Source: a virus. From it: a stretch of DNA of 30,686 bases. Position numbers and translations under genes: made by a program. This document shows, piece after piece, positions 11,839 to 20,023 of this stretch. The stretch is taken from positions 1 through 30,686 of the IMG/VR virus record IMGVR_UViG_3300044630_003015; one strand, given 5' to 3'. Below the pieces are notes generated by a model. The model had not been told where the DNA came from and did not search any database. It was given only the letters and a program-made list of their open reading frames with translations. Every line of letters starts with the position of its first letter. Positions within the stretch are counted from its first letter, which is position 1.

Positions 11839-12107
11839 TGATTAAACGTGGCAAAGAAGAGTTTTCAGGGTATAACAAGCCTAAAGCTACACCGAAGCAT
11901 CCAACTAAGAGTCATGTTGTGTTAGCCAAAGAGGGTGACAGCGTGAAGCTCATTAGGTTTGGACAGCAGGGTGTTAGCGGTGCTGGTGCTTCTCCAAAGA
12001 CTGAGAAGGACAAGAACAGGCAAGAGAGCTTCAAGGCTAGGCATGCCAGCAACATTGCTAAAGGCAAGATGTCAGCAGCCTATTGGGCTGATAAGGTTAA
12101 GTGGTAA
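11838..12107 (+). CDS. Conserved small basic phage protein, 89 aa
   Basis: It begins MIKRGKEEFSGYNKPKATPKHP and contains HVVLAKEGDSVKLIRFGQQG; it ends ESFKARHASNIAKGKMSAAYWADK. I recall many relatives of this pattern in the virion-gene regions of aquatic phages. Very basic, so DNA or virion association is likely. Function unknown. The tRNA-Trp follows 14 nt after the stop. Confidence 0.8.
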   Translation: MIKRGKEEFSGYNKPKATPKHPTKSHVVLAKEGDSVKLIRFGQQGVSGAGASPKTEKDKNRQESFKARHASNIAKGKMSAAYWADKVKW

Positions 12108-12121
12108 TACTTGTTAAGAAT

Positions 12122-12195
12122 ATGCCTCTGATGTAACGGCAGCATAGCAGTCTCCAAAACTGTTAGTCGGAGTTCGAATCTCTGGGGGTGTGCCA
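12122..12195 (+). tRNA. tRNA-Trp (CCA anticodon)
   Basis: All arms can be folded: acceptor 7 bp (with T-G and G-T wobbles near the end), D stem ATGT/GCAT, anticodon stem GCAGT/ACTGT with loop CTCCAAA (anticodon CCA), T stem CGGAG/CTCTG with TTCGAAT loop, then G plus encoded CCA. It lies between two small + strand genes and would be co-transcribed with the late cluster. The encoded CCA is normal for many phage tRNAs. Confidence 0.88.
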
Positions 12196-12208
12196 ATAAA
12201 GGTGAATA

Positions 12209-12385
12209 ATGAAAATAAAATCTACTGTTAATGCTGCTGGCAATTACACCAAACCAACAATGCGTAAGGCGTTGGTGGCTAAAGTGAAGGCTGGTAGCAA
12301 GGGTGGTGACCCCGGCGAGTGGAGCGCTCGTAAGGCGCAGATGGTTGCCAAAGAATATAAAGCTAAGGGTGGTGGATACAAATGA
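12209..12385 (+). CDS. Conserved small basic phage protein, 58 aa
   Basis: It reads MKIKSTVNAAGNYTKPTMRK and then KAGSKGGDPGEWSARKAQMVAKEYKAKGGGYK in pattern. I recall very similar short proteins next to virion genes in aquatic phages. Lys/Gly-rich with no membrane segment. ATGA overlap with the next gene. Role unknown; the sequence is too conserved in type to be chance. Confidence 0.82.
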   Translation: MKIKSTVNAAGNYTKPTMRKALVAKVKAGSKGGDPGEWSARKAQMVAKEYKAKGGGYK

Positions 12386-12615
12386 AAGCTCCTCAGAAGT
12401 CTTTGAAGGATTGGGGCGATCAGAAATGGAAAACAAAGTCTGGTAAGCCTTCCTCTGAGACAGGGGAGCGCTACCTGCCTGAGAAGGCCATCAAGGCTTT
12501 GTCTTCACAGGAATATGCTGCCACCACCAAAGCCAAGCGTGAGGGCACAGCAAAGGGTAAACAGTTTGTTGCTCAGCCAAAGAGCGTAGCAAAGAAGACG
12601 GCTAAATATCGTTAG
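12382..12615 (+). CDS. Small basic phage protein (DUF5872-like)
   Basis: 77 aa. It starts MKAPQKSLKDWGDQKWKTKSG and continues KPSSETGERYLPEKAIKALSSQEYAATTKAKR; the Lys-rich tail ends KKTAKYR. This resembles the DUF5872-type small proteins as I recall them; the family number is from memory. A role is not known. It is coupled to the preceding gene by ATGA. Confidence 0.8.
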   Translation: MKAPQKSLKDWGDQKWKTKSGKPSSETGERYLPEKAIKALSSQEYAATTKAKREGTAKGKQFVAQPKSVAKKTAKYR

Positions 12616-12617
12616 TT

Positions 12618-12818
12618 ATGTATATAGCGCAGTTCATTGTATGCATGGCACAGGTGTGTACTTTGTTAGAACGAGAGCCATATGTTATGCACACCAACAT
12701 AGGAAGCTGCAAACTTGCAGCGTCTATGCAAATGAAAGAGTTGGTGGTTTTGTTGAAAGACAAACCTATTGAAGCTGTAGCGGTTGTCTGTATAGATCGC
12801 ACTAACAGCATTATTTAA
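12618..12818 (+). CDS. Possible small protein, 66 aa
   Basis: Starts 2 nt after the previous stop, with no clear ribosome site. Cys- and Val-rich (MYIAQFIVCMAQVCTLLERE, then IEAVAVVCIDRTNS). No family recognised. The whole gap between its neighbours is filled by this frame, which gives modest support. Confidence 0.5.
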   Translation: MYIAQFIVCMAQVCTLLEREPYVMHTNIGSCKLAASMQMKELVVLLKDKPIEAVAVVCIDRTNSII

Positions 12819-12832
12819 TTGAAAGAAATATA

Positions 12833-13123
12833 ATGGCTACTGAAACTCCTGAACAAATGGCTGCACGATTCCGTAAGATGGCTGAAGACAAGAGCTTGCC
12901 ACAAGCTGTCCGTAACACCTATCTCGACAAAGCCAACGCTGTTGAGAAAGCAGCTGCTAAGCCTACAATGAACAAGGGTGGTGCAATGTTGCCTGTAAGG
13001 GGTAGCCGCACAGCCAAGCATAAAGAGACAAAGATGATGGGTGGTGGTTATGCAATGAAGACACCAATGATGGCTAAGGGTGGTGTGGCTAAGAAACCCA
13101 CTTCGGCTAAGAAAGGTAAATGA
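12833..13123 (+). CDS. Small Lys/Gly-rich 'KGG' protein, 96 aa
   Basis: Helical N-terminal part (EQMAARFRKMAEDKSLPQAV) and a tail with repeated NKGGAM, MMGGGYAMK and AKGGVAKK motifs. Such tails are common in small proteins near structural genes of aquatic phages. The very basic, flexible tail suggests DNA or capsid association; this is inference. Confidence 0.75.
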   Translation: MATETPEQMAARFRKMAEDKSLPQAVRNTYLDKANAVEKAAAKPTMNKGGAMLPVRGSRTAKHKETKMMGGGYAMKTPMMAKGGVAKKPTSAKKGK

Positions 13124-13125
13124 TA

Positions 13126-13296
13126 ATGGCTACTAAGAAAGCGTTTAAACCTTGTGAGGGATGCCCTACACCAGCCAAATGTAAAGCTGCCGGTAAGTGT
13201 ATGGCTAAAGAGGGCAAGGGTGGTAAGCCAGCTATTGCCATCATGATTGGTGTTGCTAAGCCAGCTGCTAAGCCAATAGCTAAGAAGGGTAAATAA
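13126..13296 (+). CDS. Small Cys-containing basic protein, 56 aa
   Basis: ATG 2 nt after the preceding stop. Four Cys in CEGCPTPAKCKAAGKC (C10, C13, C19, C25) could bind zinc. The rest is Lys/Ala/Gly-rich with a short hydrophobic patch (PAIAIMIGVAKP). It shares the KKGK ending with its neighbour. No family recognised. Confidence 0.65.
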   Translation: MATKKAFKPCEGCPTPAKCKAAGKCMAKEGKGGKPAIAIMIGVAKPAAKPIAKKGK

Positions 13297-13298
13297 TC

Positions 13299-13757
13299 AT
13301 GTCTATTCTAGGTAAATTTGCAGCAAAGGCAATTAAGAAAGATGCTACCGGCGCTGTGCAATCTGAGGTTGAGCATCTAACTAAAATGAGGGAAATGGTT
13401 TCAAAGAAAAAGGCTGAGCTTGAATCCATTGCCAAATCAGGTGAAACGGACGATAAGTACTATTCTAAAATGGAACTTGAACGCAGATCAGAAAACAAAG
13501 AAACAGTTAAGTCTTTGAAAGAGAAAGAACGCGAAGGTTCACTCAGCAAGAAGCAAGTTGAAAACAGAATTGATGCCAATAAGAAAAGACCAATGAGTAG
13601 CGAAAGTATGCGCGACAGCATTCAAAAAGCTGCTGATCGTGAATCAGATGCTATGGATTTTAACAAAGGTGGCATGGCTAAAAAGTATGCCAAAGGCGGC
13701 ATGATCATGGCAAACTGTGGCGCTTCAGTACCACCAACACAGAAAGCTAAGAAATGA
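13299..13757 (+). CDS. Lys-rich coiled-coil-like protein, 152 aa
   Basis: The body is a long charged helix (about residues 18-120, rich in KK, KE and ER pairs). It ends with the KGGMAKKYAKGGMIMANCGASVPP motif also seen in other aquatic-phage proteins. Probably a virion or DNA-associated protein. Coupled by ATGA to the 34-aa frame that follows. Confidence 0.72.
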   Translation: MSILGKFAAKAIKKDATGAVQSEVEHLTKMREMVSKKKAELESIAKSGETDDKYYSKMELERRSENKETVKSLKEKEREGSLSKKQVENRIDANKKRPMSSESMRDSIQKAADRESDAMDFNKGGMAKKYAKGGMIMANCGASVPPTQKAKK

Positions 13758-13858
13758 AAGATAATATAGAGCGTTTCATTAAAGAAACTTTAGAAAGTGT
13801 AAAGCTGTTGGTAGTCAAACTTAAAGATCGTTTGAAATATTGTCTGAAGTTAAAGTGA
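13754..13858 (+). CDS. Possible 34-aa amphipathic peptide
   Basis: MKDNIERFIKETLESVKLLV and on, a single Lys-rich helix. Its ATG overlaps the preceding stop as ATGA and it fills the gap to the next gene. Short, so only moderately supported. Confidence 0.45.
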   Translation: MKDNIERFIKETLESVKLLVVKLKDRLKYCLKLK

Positions 13859-13874
13859 AACAGAAAAAGAAATA

Positions 13875-15116
13875 ATGAGCATAACCTCCTATCCAGAACT
13901 TGTACGCATTGCTAGCAGTGGCAACACTGTTAGCTTTGGCGGTACTAACACAGATGCCTTTGGTAGACTTCGTGTTAGTGAGCCTTACACGTTGTTCGAT
14001 AGTCAGAACAGATATGCTATTGATGGGCAGTTTAGCACCTCTACTGCTGGTAGTGGAGCAGCCACTCATTTATCTAATGAGTCTTCTGTAAGTATGGCTG
14101 TGTCAACAACTTCAGCTGATGAAGTAGTAAGACAGACATTCAGAGTGTTTCCTTATCAGCCGGGTAAGAGTTTGTTGTTGTTGGCTACATTTAAAATGGA
14201 TACAGCCAAGACCAATCTAAGACAGCGAGTTGGTTACTTTAATACAGGCAATGGTGTATTCTTAGAACAAGGTGCTAATGGCATTACATTTGTTTTAAGA
14301 ACATCCACAAGCGGCAGCGCAAGTGATGCGCGATATGCAGCTAAGGCTAGTTGGAATGGGGATAAGCTAGATGGTACAGGTTCTAGCGGAATTACGCTAG
14401 ACTTAACTAAAACTCAGATTTTATTTCTAGATTTTGAATGGTTGGGTGTTGGTAGTGTTAGGTGTGGATTTGTAATCAATGGAGTGTTTATTGTTGCTCA
14501 TACGTTTCACAATGCCAATGAGCAAACAGCTGTGTATATGACAACAGCAATCTTGCCTGTCAGGTATGAAATTACTAATACTGGCACTGTAGCTTCTTCA
14601 TCAGCATTGAAACAAATTTGTTCTTCAGTAATGTCTGAAGGTGGATATGAAGCGGTGTCACAAGAACATTCAGCTAGGATGACATCTGCTACAACAGGTA
14701 CATTTTTAACAACAACATTCAAGCCACTGGTGTCTATTAGACTAGCCTCAGCAGCATTTGGTGCTGTAGTTTTGCCATACAATTTAAATTTCTTACCAAC
14801 CACTTCGGATAATTATGAGTTGGCCCTGTTTAAAAATACAACACTAACAACGCCAACATGGACAACAGCTTCTTCTACTAATAATGTTGAACAAGATATA
14901 GCATCAACATCAATGAGTGGTGGAACTATTTGTTACACTGAATTTACCACAGGAAAATCAGGTAGAGTGCCATTAGCTACAGGGTCTGGTTACAACTGGG
15001 ATTTACAACTTGGCAGTTCTTTAGCTGGTGATAGTGATATTTATACACTGGCTGCTAGAACATTGACAGGAACTGGTGGTGGTATTGGTTCTCTTACTTT
15101 TTATGATCTTACATAA
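13875..15116 (+). CDS. Virion structural protein
   Basis: 413 aa, Ser/Thr/Gly-rich and mostly beta. The N-terminus holds DAFGRLRVSEPYTLFDSQNRY (about residues 27-47), a signature I recall from structural proteins of marine and cyanobacterial phages, followed by VRQTFRVFPYQPGKS. The role is probably a capsid-associated or baseplate/fibre-like protein; the family's exact place in the particle is not known to me. The N-terminal motif suggests a self-assembling beta-rich protein. It lies just upstream of the terminase genes. Confidence 0.8.
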   Translation: MSITSYPELVRIASSGNTVSFGGTNTDAFGRLRVSEPYTLFDSQNRYAIDGQFSTSTAGSGAATHLSNESSVSMAVSTTSADEVVRQTFRVFPYQPGKSLLLLATFKMDTAKTNLRQRVGYFNTGNGVFLEQGANGITFVLRTSTSGSASDARYAAKASWNGDKLDGTGSSGITLDLTKTQILFLDFEWLGVGSVRCGFVINGVFIVAHTFHNANEQTAVYMTTAILPVRYEITNTGTVASSSALKQICSSVMSEGGYEAVSQEHSARMTSATTGTFLTTTFKPLVSIRLASAAFGAVVLPYNLNFLPTTSDNYELALFKNTTLTTPTWTTASSTNNVEQDIASTSMSGGTICYTEFTTGKSGRVPLATGSGYNWDLQLGSSLAGDSDIYTLAARTLTGTGGGIGSLTFYDLT

Positions 15117-15118
15117 AC

Positions 15119-15454
15119 ATGGCATCTAAAAACAGAACACTTGGTAAGGAGTTGCTGACAACTAACAGCACTGTCTACACCGTACCTTCACGCTTTGAAG
15201 CTAGCGTAGACAGCATTATTGTTTCTAATGCGTCTAGCAGCAATGTCACCTTCTCACTTGATTGGTATGACTCAAAGACTACAACATTTTACACCATTGC
15301 TGAGCAAGTGGTGATGTATCCAAATAGCGTTCTTCAACTGACAGACGGATTCATTCTTCAGCCTAATGACACTCTGCGTGGCTTAGCTTCTGTTGCCAAC
15401 GTCATCACCGTATCTGTCAAAGTTAAAGAAGAGTATCTGGCAGCAACCAAATAA
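15119..15454 (+). CDS. Small virion-type protein, 111 aa
   Basis: Beta-rich domain of about 110 residues (NSTVYTVPSRFEASVDSIIV, NVTFSLDWYDSKT, LRGLASVANVITVSVKVKEE). This layout is common in small phage structural proteins, including the one at 29011, which has an analogous order of strands. Starts 2 nt after the preceding stop, without a clear ribosome site. Confidence 0.7.
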   Translation: MASKNRTLGKELLTTNSTVYTVPSRFEASVDSIIVSNASSSNVTFSLDWYDSKTTTFYTIAEQVVMYPNSVLQLTDGFILQPNDTLRGLASVANVITVSVKVKEEYLAATK

Positions 15455-15466
15455 CGAAAGAATAAA

Positions 15467-15835
15467 ATGGCAAAAGAACTTACAGAACAACATAAGAAAT
15501 TCCTTGATGTATTATTTGGTGAAGCCAAAGGTAGCATCAACAAAGCTAAACAGCTAGCTGGTTTCTCTGAGGGCTACAACAGCCGTCTGCTCACCAACTA
15601 TCTCAAAGAAGAAATCATTGAAGCCACTCAGCTTTACATTGCAATGAATGCGCCACGCGCTGCTCTTGCTATGGTTGATGGTATTCTTGACCCAACAGAG
15701 CTTGGCATCAAAGAGAAGATGAGTGCTGCCAAAGATTTGCTTGATCGTGCTGGTCTTGCCAAAACAGATAAGATTCAAGTTGAAGCTACAAATGGTGTTA
15801 TGATCTTGCCAGCAAAGGAACGCGAGGAAGACTGA
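15467..15835 (+). CDS. Terminase small subunit
   Basis: 122 aa. An N-terminal HTH region (KFLDVLFGEAKGSINKAKQLAGFSEGYNSRLL, about residues 11-42) is followed by a helical oligomerisation part (EEIIEATQLYIAMNAPRAALAMVDGIL) and a C-terminal stretch ending GVMILPAKEREED. This is the usual small-terminase plan: DNA recognition, ring formation, and a tail that contacts the large subunit. It sits two genes before the large terminase. The stop overlaps the next start as TGATG. Confidence 0.82.
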   Translation: MAKELTEQHKKFLDVLFGEAKGSINKAKQLAGFSEGYNSRLLTNYLKEEIIEATQLYIAMNAPRAALAMVDGILDPTELGIKEKMSAAKDLLDRAGLAKTDKIQVEATNGVMILPAKEREED

Positions 15836-16290
15836 TGCAAGAACTTGAGCTTGGTAAATGGATACTGCCACAACCAGAAGATAAAAAAGAATATGTTCCT
15901 ATTCCACGATTGGCTAGGACAGTTCCTTTTGGTTATAGAAAAGATGAGAACGATGACAACTGGCTTATCCCTATACCACAAGAACTTGAAGCGCTTGAAA
16001 AAGCAAAGCTGTATGTTAAACAATACGCTGTGCGAAAGGTGGCTATATGGCTAACGAAAGTAACTGGTCGAGAAATCAGCCATGTCGGTTTATCTAAACG
16101 ATTAAAAAATGAGCAGTCCCACAAACGAAAATCGTCTACTTATAGAAAGCTTGCCGACAGGTACGAAGAAGCCCTTAAGAAAGCGGAAGAGTACGAAAAA
16201 AGAACAGGCACCGGCCAAGAAAGTTTCTTTACCACAGATCGTTACGGAGCCATCAGAAATACCTTCAGCGACAGCAGCACCCGTAGTTGA
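15835..16290 (+). CDS. Conserved protein between terminase subunits, overlapping terL
   Basis: 151 aa. It contains VPIPRLARTVPFGYRKDENDD, then a basic helical part (KQYAVRKVAIWLTKVTGREISHVGLSKRLKNEQ, about residues 61-94) that looks like a helix-turn-helix. The C-terminal helix is charged (YEEALKKAEEYEKR). I recall the same motif order just before the large terminase in aquatic phages. The last 182 nt overlap the large-terminase frame, which runs +1 to it. A DNA-binding aid to packaging is a fair inference. Confidence 0.78.
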   Translation: MQELELGKWILPQPEDKKEYVPIPRLARTVPFGYRKDENDDNWLIPIPQELEALEKAKLYVKQYAVRKVAIWLTKVTGREISHVGLSKRLKNEQSHKRKSSTYRKLADRYEEALKKAEEYEKRTGTGQESFFTTDRYGAIRNTFSDSSTRS

Positions 16291-17686
16291 ATTACAGAAC
16301 ATCATCTTCAAGCCTAATGCTGGCCCACAGACTTCTTTCTTAGCAGCGCCAGAGCGTGAAGTATTGTATGGTGGCTCTGCTGGTGGTGGTAAGAGTTATG
16401 CGATTTTAGCAGACCCGTTGCGTTACATGGGTCATCCACAGTTTTCTGGACTTGTTCTACGCCACACTACTGAGGAACTTCGTGAACTGATTTGGAAAAG
16501 TCAGGAGATGTATCCAAAGATATATCCCGGCATCAAGTGGAGTGAGCGAAAGATGCAGTGGCAAGCTCCTTCGGGCGCTAGATTGTGGATGTCTTACCTC
16601 GATAGAGATGAAGACGTTATGCGATATCAGGGTTTGAGCTTCTCGTACATAGCTTTTGATGAGCTTACACAGTGGGCAACCCCCTTTGCGTACAACTATA
16701 TGCGTTCACGGCTGCGTACTGCTGCTCATGATCTGCCTTTGTACATGAGAGCCACTACGAATCCGGGTGGTCCCGGCCACCAATGGGTTAGGAAGATGTT
16801 TATTCTTCCTTCTCCACCGAATAAATCGTTCCTTGCCACCGATATTGAGACAGGCGAGGTGATGAGATTCCCTAAAGGGCATAGCAGAGAGGGTGAAGCG
16901 CTATTTAAACGCAAGTTTATACCAGCAAAGCTGTCAGATAACCCGTATTTGGCTGAGTCTGGTGACTATGAGGCCATGCTGCTGTCCCTTCCAGAGCATC
17001 AACGCAAGCAATTGCTTGATGGCAACTGGGATATTGCAGAAGGTGCAGCTTTCTCTGAGTTTAACAGGGCGATTCACGTTGTTGAACCCTACGAAATACC
17101 ACATAGCTGGCCTAGATTCAGAAGTTGCGACTATGGCTACGGAAGTTACAGCGCTGTGCTGTGGTTTGCTGTAGCTCCTGACGATTCTGTGGTGGTATAT
17201 CGAGAATTGTACGTTAGCAAGGTGCTAGCAGAGGATTTAGCCGTCAAGATTTTGAATCTTGAAAGTAATGAGAAGATTAGATATGGTGTATTGGACAGTA
17301 GTTGCTGGCATAAGCGTGGCGACACTGGTCCATCCATTGCAGAGCGTATGATTATGAAGGGATGCCGCTGGCGACCCGCTGATCGTAGCTCTGGTAGCCG
17401 TGTTGCTGGTAAGAATGAGGTGCATAGGCGCTTGCAAGTGGATGGTTTTACTGAAAATCCACGCATTACATTCTTTAACACATGTATTCAGATCATTGGT
17501 GACCTCCCTACATTGCCCTTAAGTAAGGTGAATCCAGAGGATATCAACACTAAAGTGAGCAATGATCACACCTATGATGCCCTTCGTTATGGGCTTATGA
17601 GCCGTCCTCGTAGCGGATTATTTGATTATAACCCACTAACTTCTCAATCTGGAATGATTATTGCAGACCCTGTTATGGGTTATTGA
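16109..17686 (+). CDS. terL: Terminase large subunit
   Basis: 525 aa. ATPase domain: Walker A GGSAGGGKS (88-96), Walker B YIAFDE (180-185) and ATTNPG (215-220) as the coupling motif. C-terminal nuclease domain: D341 in CDYGYG, D396 in VLDSS and D486/D490 in SNDHTYDA fit the RNase H-like acidic cluster. The motor packages DNA into the prohead through the portal. The ATG at 16109 lies 182 nt inside the previous gene and has only weak ribosome-binding sequence. No later ATG precedes Walker A, so the start is either here or the protein is made by +1 frameshifting. The first 60 residues are low-complexity and Lys-rich. Confidence 0.95.
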   Translation: MSSPTNENRLLIESLPTGTKKPLRKRKSTKKEQAPAKKVSLPQIVTEPSEIPSATAAPVVELQNIIFKPNAGPQTSFLAAPEREVLYGGSAGGGKSYAILADPLRYMGHPQFSGLVLRHTTEELRELIWKSQEMYPKIYPGIKWSERKMQWQAPSGARLWMSYLDRDEDVMRYQGLSFSYIAFDELTQWATPFAYNYMRSRLRTAAHDLPLYMRATTNPGGPGHQWVRKMFILPSPPNKSFLATDIETGEVMRFPKGHSREGEALFKRKFIPAKLSDNPYLAESGDYEAMLLSLPEHQRKQLLDGNWDIAEGAAFSEFNRAIHVVEPYEIPHSWPRFRSCDYGYGSYSAVLWFAVAPDDSVVVYRELYVSKVLAEDLAVKILNLESNEKIRYGVLDSSCWHKRGDTGPSIAERMIMKGCRWRPADRSSGSRVAGKNEVHRRLQVDGFTENPRITFFNTCIQIIGDLPTLPLSKVNPEDINTKVSNDHTYDALRYGLMSRPRSGLFDYNPLTSQSGMIIADPVMGY

Positions 17687-17729
17687 TGGTATACCTTCAA
17701 CGGTACAATAAATTTAATGTGGAAAATAC

Positions 17730-19811
17730 ATGGCACTAATTGATAAACCCTCTAATGATAAGTCATTAGCCCTTGATGATGCTTCTAAAAAAGCAGATGA
17801 TTTCAAGGGGGATAGTTTGCTTAGCTTTATTGAGAAACGATTTAGTCGTTCTGAAGAAAGCCGCCGATCTGATGAAACTCGTTGGCTCAAAGCTTATCGG
17901 AACTATCGTGGTTTGTATGGTGCTGATGTACAGTTTACTTCTACTGAAAAGAGCAGGGTGTTTGTAAAGGTTACAAAGACTAAAACGCTTGCTGCCTATG
18001 GTCAGATTACAGATGTGTTGTTTTCTAACAACAAGTTCCCGTTAAGCATCGACCCTTCTGTTTTACCAGATGGTGTTCTTGAAGCTGTACATTTTGACCC
18101 TGCTGCTGCTCCTAGTGTTCCTTCCATTCCTTTTGGCGATGAGGGTTCTGCAAGCATTGGCAAAGACTTCAGCTTAGACAATATTGAAGATATGCTTGGT
18201 GCTTTGAAAGAAGACCTTAAGGATGTTAAAGGTCTTAAGAAGGGTCCGGGCGTTACACCATCGTCACTTACATTTAGTCCAGCTATGGTGGCTGCTAAGA
18301 AGATGGAGAAGAAAATCCATGACCAGCTAGATGAGAGTGGAGCGAGTAAGCATCTTCGCGCTACGGCATTTGAAATGGCACTGTTTGGTACAGGCGTTAT
18401 GAAGGGTCCGTTTGCAGTCAACAAAGAATATCCAAACTGGACAGATCAAGGCGAGTACAAGCCAGTAATCAAAACTGTACCAGAGGGTTCGCATGTTTCT
18501 CTTTGGAACTTCTATTGGGACCCTGACGCTAGCAACACAGAAGATTGTCAGTATATTATTGAACGACACAAGATGTCGCGCACTCAGCTTCGCGCTCTGA
18601 AACGCCGTCCACATTTCCGCAAGAATGTCATTGACCAACTCATTGAGCAGGGTGAGTCCTATGTTAAAAAGTATTGGGAAGACGATCTGAAAGACTACGC
18701 TCCGAACTATGGAGTTGATCGTTTTGAAGTGTTGGAGTATTGGGGCAATGTCACCATTGAACTGCTCAAAGAAAACGAGATTGATGTTCCTGAAGAGTTT
18801 GATGACGGTGATGAGATGCAAGCCAACATCTGGTATTGCAACGGCAAGATTATTCGTCTTGTCCTTAATCCGTTTAAACCATCTCGTATTCCCTACTACG
18901 CAACTCCATACGAACTGAACCCATACTCACTTGCTGGTGTTGGTGTTGCTGAGAACATGGACGATACCCAAACATTGATGAATGGCTTCATGCGGATGGG
19001 CGTTGATAACGCCGTCTTGTCTGGCAATCTAATCTTTGAGGTTGATGAAACCAACATGGTGCCCGGTCAAGACATGTCTGTATATCCCGGCAAAGTATTT
19101 CGCCGTCAGGGTGGCGCTCCCGGCCAAGCAATCTTCGGTACAAAGTTTCCAAACGTGTCTCAAGAAAACATGCAGATGTTTGACAAGGCGCGTCAGCTTG
19201 CTGATGAATCCACTGGCATGCCATCGTTTGCTCACGGACAAACTGGAGTGTCCGGTGTAGGCCGTACAGCGTCTGGCATTTCTATGTTGATGAACGCAGC
19301 CGGTGGCTCAATAAAGACTGTCATTAAAAACATTGATGACTATCTTATTAGCCCAATGGGTAAAGCATTCTTTAACTTCAACATGCAGTTTGACTTTGAC
19401 CCTGAGATTAAAGGTGACTTGGAAGTTAACGCTCGTGGCACTGAAAGCTTGATGGCAAATGAAGTTCGCAGCCAGCGTCTAATGCAATTCTTGCAGATAG
19501 CTAGCCAGCCATCTCTGATGCCGTTTGCTAAGTTCCCATACATTATCCGTGAAATTGCTAAGAGCATGGACTTAGACCCTGATCGTGTCACTAACAATAT
19601 GGAAGAAGCAGCTAAGCAAGCCATTCTGTTGCAACAGACATCTGGTGCCACACCTCCTCCTGCCGGTGGCGTTCCAGCACAAGGCGTTGGTGGACCTCCG
19701 GGCGTTGCTGACATGTCTGGTGGTGGTGGTGGCAACATTGGTGTTGGCGCTGCTCCAGTTCCGGGCGAACAAGGCTTCTCTGCTGCACCTCCACAGGCTC
19801 CGATGGCATGA
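17730..19811 (+). CDS. Portal protein
   Basis: 693 aa, the right size for a podovirus-type portal. The N-terminus has FIEKRFSRSEESRRSDETRWLKAYRNYRG (about 32-60), then a long alpha/beta body (VSLWNFYWDPDASNTEDCQYIIERH; PYYATPYELNPYSLAGVGVAENMDDTQ) and the stem/crown region (GVGRTASGISMLMNAAGG). The C-terminal tail is Pro/Gly-rich. It forms the dodecameric ring for DNA passage at one capsid vertex. It stands directly after the large terminase. The stop overlaps the next start as ATGA. Confidence 0.93.
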   Translation: MALIDKPSNDKSLALDDASKKADDFKGDSLLSFIEKRFSRSEESRRSDETRWLKAYRNYRGLYGADVQFTSTEKSRVFVKVTKTKTLAAYGQITDVLFSNNKFPLSIDPSVLPDGVLEAVHFDPAAAPSVPSIPFGDEGSASIGKDFSLDNIEDMLGALKEDLKDVKGLKKGPGVTPSSLTFSPAMVAAKKMEKKIHDQLDESGASKHLRATAFEMALFGTGVMKGPFAVNKEYPNWTDQGEYKPVIKTVPEGSHVSLWNFYWDPDASNTEDCQYIIERHKMSRTQLRALKRRPHFRKNVIDQLIEQGESYVKKYWEDDLKDYAPNYGVDRFEVLEYWGNVTIELLKENEIDVPEEFDDGDEMQANIWYCNGKIIRLVLNPFKPSRIPYYATPYELNPYSLAGVGVAENMDDTQTLMNGFMRMGVDNAVLSGNLIFEVDETNMVPGQDMSVYPGKVFRRQGGAPGQAIFGTKFPNVSQENMQMFDKARQLADESTGMPSFAHGQTGVSGVGRTASGISMLMNAAGGSIKTVIKNIDDYLISPMGKAFFNFNMQFDFDPEIKGDLEVNARGTESLMANEVRSQRLMQFLQIASQPSLMPFAKFPYIIREIAKSMDLDPDRVTNNMEEAAKQAILLQQTSGATPPPAGGVPAQGVGGPPGVADMSGGGGGNIGVGAAPVPGEQGFSAAPPQAPMA

Positions 19812-20023
19812 GCGATAAGACATATCTACCAAAGCTGAAGGGGATGCTCACTGCTCCCCATCAGTGGGATGCATTTGTTGAAATGCTTGAATATCAAATT
19901 GAACAGCAGCGGCGTAAGCTGGAACAATCAAATGAAATGAGTGATGTCTTTAAAGCGCAAGGTGCAATTGGCGCACTAAGGCAACTTAAATATCTGAAGG
20001 ATGAAATCAATGTACACAACTGA
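19808..20023 (+). CDS. Small helical protein after portal, 71 aa
   Basis: Predicted as two helices (WDAFVEMLEYQIEQQRRKLEQ, GAIGALRQLKYLKDEINVHN), a size and fold common for small proteins in phage head modules. ATGA overlap with the portal; its end overlaps the next gene. No biochemical role known to me. Confidence 0.75.
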   Translation: MSDKTYLPKLKGMLTAPHQWDAFVEMLEYQIEQQRRKLEQSNEMSDVFKAQGAIGALRQLKYLKDEINVHN

